DNA of 8,383 nt from an uncultured Clostridium sp. (GTDB lineage Bacteria; Bacillota; Clostridia; TANB77; CAG-508): positions 1 through 8,383 of the forward strand of contig CAOJXM010000037.1 of assembly GCA_948465625.1 (NCBI GenBank). The letters run 5' to 3'. This document shows positions 6,341 through 8,383 of this stretch, piece after piece; the stretch's first letter is position 1, and each line of letters begins with the position of its first letter. Position numbers and translations under genes: made by a program. The notes beneath the pieces were generated by a model that was not told where the DNA came from, ran no database searches, and saw nothing but the letters and a program-made list of their open reading frames with translations.

Positions 6341-7381
6341 ATGGAAAAAAGTTTTAGCAATAGTTATAAAGAAGCAGGAGTAGATGTAACCGCAGGATAC
6401 CAATCAGTAGAATTAATGAAAAAACACGTACAAAGCACCTACACAAAAGGTGTTATATCAGACATAGGTGGATTTGGAGGACTTTTTGCGCCTGAAATAA
6501 AAAATATGAAAGAACCAATTTTAGTATCTGGAACCGATGGAGTAGGAACCAAACTAAAATTGGCTTTTTTACTTAACAAACATGACACAATTGGGCAAGA
6601 CTGTGTAGCCATGTGTGTAAATGACATTGTATGTTGTGGCGCACAACCACTATTCTTCTTAGACTATATGTCACTGTGGAAAAACATACCAGAAATGGTA
6701 GCAACCATAGTAAAAGGAGTAGCAGATGGTTGTAAAATGGCAGGATGTGCTTTAGTAGGAGGAGAAACAGCCGAAATGCCAGGACTATATTCCGAAAACG
6801 AATACGACCTAGCAGGATTTAGTGTAGGAATTGTAGATAAAGAAAAAATGATAAATGCAGACACGATAAAAGAAGGAGACATCGTAATAGGATTAGCTTC
6901 ATCAGGAGTACACTCGAATGGATTTTCTTTAGTTAGAAAAGTATTTGATGTAAACGAAGAAAAATTAAAAGAATACAAAGAAGAACTAGGAAAGACATTA
7001 GGAGAAGCACTATTAGAACCAACTAAAATCTATGTAAAACCAGTATTAGAACTAATCAAACAAATAGAAGTAAAAGGAATTTCACATATTACAGGTGGTG
7101 GATTTTATGAGAACATGCCAAGAATGCTAAACGACAAAGTAGCATTAAACATAGATAAAAACTCTTATGAAATACCAGCCATATTCAAACTAATCCAAAA
7201 AACAGGAAACATACCAGAAAGAGACATGTACAATACCTTCAATATGGGAATTGGAATGGCAATTATTGTAGCAAAACAAGACCAAGAAAAAGCACTAGAA
7301 ATCCTAAAACAAGCAGGAGAAAATGCCTATATCATTGGAGAAGTAGTAAAAGGCAATAAAGAAATTAATATAAATTTATAG
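6341..7381 (+). CDS. purM: Phosphoribosylformylglycinamidine cyclo-ligase PurM (AIR synthetase)
   Basis: It closes the imidazole ring, converting FGAM and ATP to AIR, the fifth step of purine synthesis. The 346 residues match the family. Motifs: the N-terminal YKEAGVDVTAGY (9-20), the nucleotide-binding SGTDGVGTKL (63-72), VNDIVCCGA (93-101), GGETAEMPG (140-148), GLASSGVHSNGFSLVR in the middle, HITGGGFYEN in the C-terminal half and MGIGMAIIV near the end. The protein is complete with no odd residues seen. AGGAG lies 8 bases before the start. The next gene starts 11 bases after its stop, with the ribosome binding site overlapping the TAG, so the two are co-transcribed. The product of the downstream purL gene supplies its substrate. 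Confidence 0.97.
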   Translation: MEKSFSNSYKEAGVDVTAGYQSVELMKKHVQSTYTKGVISDIGGFGGLFAPEIKNMKEPILVSGTDGVGTKLKLAFLLNKHDTIGQDCVAMCVNDIVCCGAQPLFFLDYMSLWKNIPEMVATIVKGVADGCKMAGCALVGGETAEMPGLYSENEYDLAGFSVGIVDKEKMINADTIKEGDIVIGLASSGVHSNGFSLVRKVFDVNEEKLKEYKEELGKTLGEALLEPTKIYVKPVLELIKQIEVKGISHITGGGFYENMPRMLNDKVALNIDKNSYEIPAIFKLIQKTGNIPERDMYNTFNMGIGMAIIVAKQDQEKALEILKQAGENAYIIGEVVKGNKEININL

Positions 7382-7392
7382 GAGAAAATCGT

Positions 7393-8166
7393 ATGGATAA
7401 AAAAGAAAGCAAAAGACTAAAAAATTTTATGAAAGAACACTTAAAAATTGAGCCAATTACAAGTACACAAGAGCAAATACAATATCTATTAGAGGCATAC
7501 CAAGAAGAAGGATATGTAGTAGGACTACACAAATCACAGATAACACATGAAAAAATATTAAAAGAAGGACTATACAATCAGACTTCAATGTATAAAAATT
7601 CAGATGATATAAGCAATACCGTAGCAACAGCTAGTATTCCAGATCGATTGTGTACCTATGCCAACTTAGGAGAAGATAGAAAAAGTACTATCATAGTAAA
7701 AATACCATATAAGGCGTTTATAGGAGAAGAAAACTTATATAAAGTAAATGAACAAGGAAGATACATTATTCCAACGGAATTTATAGTAGGAGCACTAGAA
7801 GAAAACGGAGCCATCTATCGAAATGAAAAATATAGAGGAACATGTCCAGATGCAACCATACCAAATGAAGCTGACTTTAGTGAAAGCACAATGAAAGCCT
7901 ACAACAAATCATTAGCCCAAAGGCAAGAAGAATGTGAACTATTTTTACAAGCCCAAAGAGAAGTAGAACATCCAATTAGGTCTAGAATAGAAAAATTAAT
8001 AGCATTCTTCCAAAGAAAAAACAAAACACTAGCATTACCAGAAAAAACGCAAATAGAACCAAGAAAAACAATCTGTGAAAAAGTAGAAGAACCAGATTTA
8101 GGAGATCGAACTAGATACTTAAGCCAAAGCAATGAGCAAAGTATTGAGAAGGAGGAAGGAAGATAA
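7393..8166 (+). CDS. Unrecognised 257-residue protein in the purine operon; weak ADP-ribosyltransferase-like features
   Basis: I do not recognise this family with confidence. The start is supported by AGGAGA overlapping the purM stop (7380-7385). It has no signal peptide or membrane segment. Residues 38-135 contain a pattern seen in ART/KptA/DarT-like folds: a strand with a His (VVGLHKS, His46), then a helix ending in a Gly-Leu pair (ILKEGL, 55-60), a hydrophobic strand (TIIVKIP, 99-105), and a strand with Pro-Thr-Glu (YIIPTEFIVGAL, 124-135, Glu129). His46 and Glu129 would be the outer members of an H-Y/S-E triad; this is inference. Residues 160-257 are highly charged with long helices and a low-complexity, Lys/Glu-rich end, which suggests a flexible tail. 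Base and codon use match the neighbours. It sits between purM and purL, 2 bases before the purL start. Confidence 0.7.
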   Translation: MDKKESKRLKNFMKEHLKIEPITSTQEQIQYLLEAYQEEGYVVGLHKSQITHEKILKEGLYNQTSMYKNSDDISNTVATASIPDRLCTYANLGEDRKSTIIVKIPYKAFIGEENLYKVNEQGRYIIPTEFIVGALEENGAIYRNEKYRGTCPDATIPNEADFSESTMKAYNKSLAQRQEECELFLQAQREVEHPIRSRIEKLIAFFQRKNKTLALPEKTQIEPRKTICEKVEEPDLGDRTRYLSQSNEQSIEKEEGR

Positions 8167-8168
8167 CC

Positions 8169-8383
8169 ATGGTAAAAAGAATATTTGTACAAAAAAGAGA
8201 AGGATTCAACATAGAAGAAAAAGGAATTTTAGAAGACATAAAAGAAAACTTACAAATAAAAAATTTAGAAAACCTAATCATATTAAACCGATATGATGTA
8301 TCAGGAATCACAGAAGAAGTATACAAACAAGCAAAAACACAGTATTTTCAGAGCCACAAGCAGACATTTGCTATGACGAAAAC
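8169..8383 (+). CDS. purL: Phosphoribosylformylglycinamidine synthase PurL, N-terminal fragment (runs off window; frame break near 8340)
   Basis: It would convert FGAR and glutamine to FGAM, the step before PurM. The N-terminus (MVKRIFVQKREGFNIEEKG, then NLENLIILNRYDVSGI) resembles the start of the long single-chain PurL of Clostridia, about 1,250 residues. Only about 70 codons are present. From the ATG the frame is clean to GCA AAA ACA at 8339, then reads QYFQSHKQTF, unlike PurL. The expected VFSEPQADICYDEN appears in the frame beginning at 8342 and runs to the window end, so one base seems missing at about 8340. A ribosome binding site AAGGA (8156-8160) lies 8 bases before the ATG, with an AGGAGG at 8150-8155 further back. 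The gene ends outside the window. Confidence 0.85.
   Translation, partial: MVKRIFVQKREGFNIEEKGILEDIKENLQIKNLENLIILNRYDVSGITEEVYKQAKTQYFQSHKQTFAMTK

Overview
This is an AT-rich bacterial window with short intergenic gaps, strong AGGAGG-type ribosome binding sites, AGA-dominated arginine codons and CCA-encoding tRNA genes. These traits, together with the type of each protein (PyrK/PyrD class 1B, a PyrF of about 300 residues, a single-chain PurL, a YmfI-like reductase), point to a low-GC Bacillota, most likely a Clostridia-type anaerobe. The species cannot be named from the sequence.

Left part (1-1010): the 3' end of an XRE/S24-type repressor, then a separately promoted gene for a small cytoplasmic protein with a CBM25/53-like starch-binding domain. 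A long bidirectional hairpin terminator closes this part. Minus-strand block (1010-2100): a TTGACA promoter drives tRNA-Lys(TTT), tRNA-Glu(TTC) and tRNA-Thr(TGT). After a terminator-like hairpin comes a short-chain dehydrogenase whose SSIWG..GASCEV signature marks it as a likely elongation factor P 5-aminopentanone reductase (YmfI type).

Plus-strand pyrimidine operon (2189-6207): an extended -10 promoter, then pyrC, pyrF, pyrK and pyrD, closed by a terminator. Together they cover ring closure of carbamoyl-aspartate, oxidation to orotate by the PyrD/PyrK flavo-iron-sulfur complex, and decarboxylation of OMP to UMP. pyrE, pyrB and carAB are not in the window. pyrD carries a single-base frame break after codon 20.

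Plus-strand purine operon (6279-end): a promoter, purM, an unrecognised 257-residue protein coupled to purM, and the start of a PurL-type FGAM synthase that runs off the window. The purL fragment also shows a one-base frame break. Two single-base breaks in otherwise well-conserved housekeeping genes suggest consensus errors in the assembly, although real mutation is not excluded.

Most of the window is ordinary housekeeping DNA. I see no CRISPR array, insertion sequence or phage module. The best candidates for something undescribed are the unknown protein inside the purine operon, which has faint ADP-ribosyltransferase-like features, and the orphan intracellular starch-binding-like protein.
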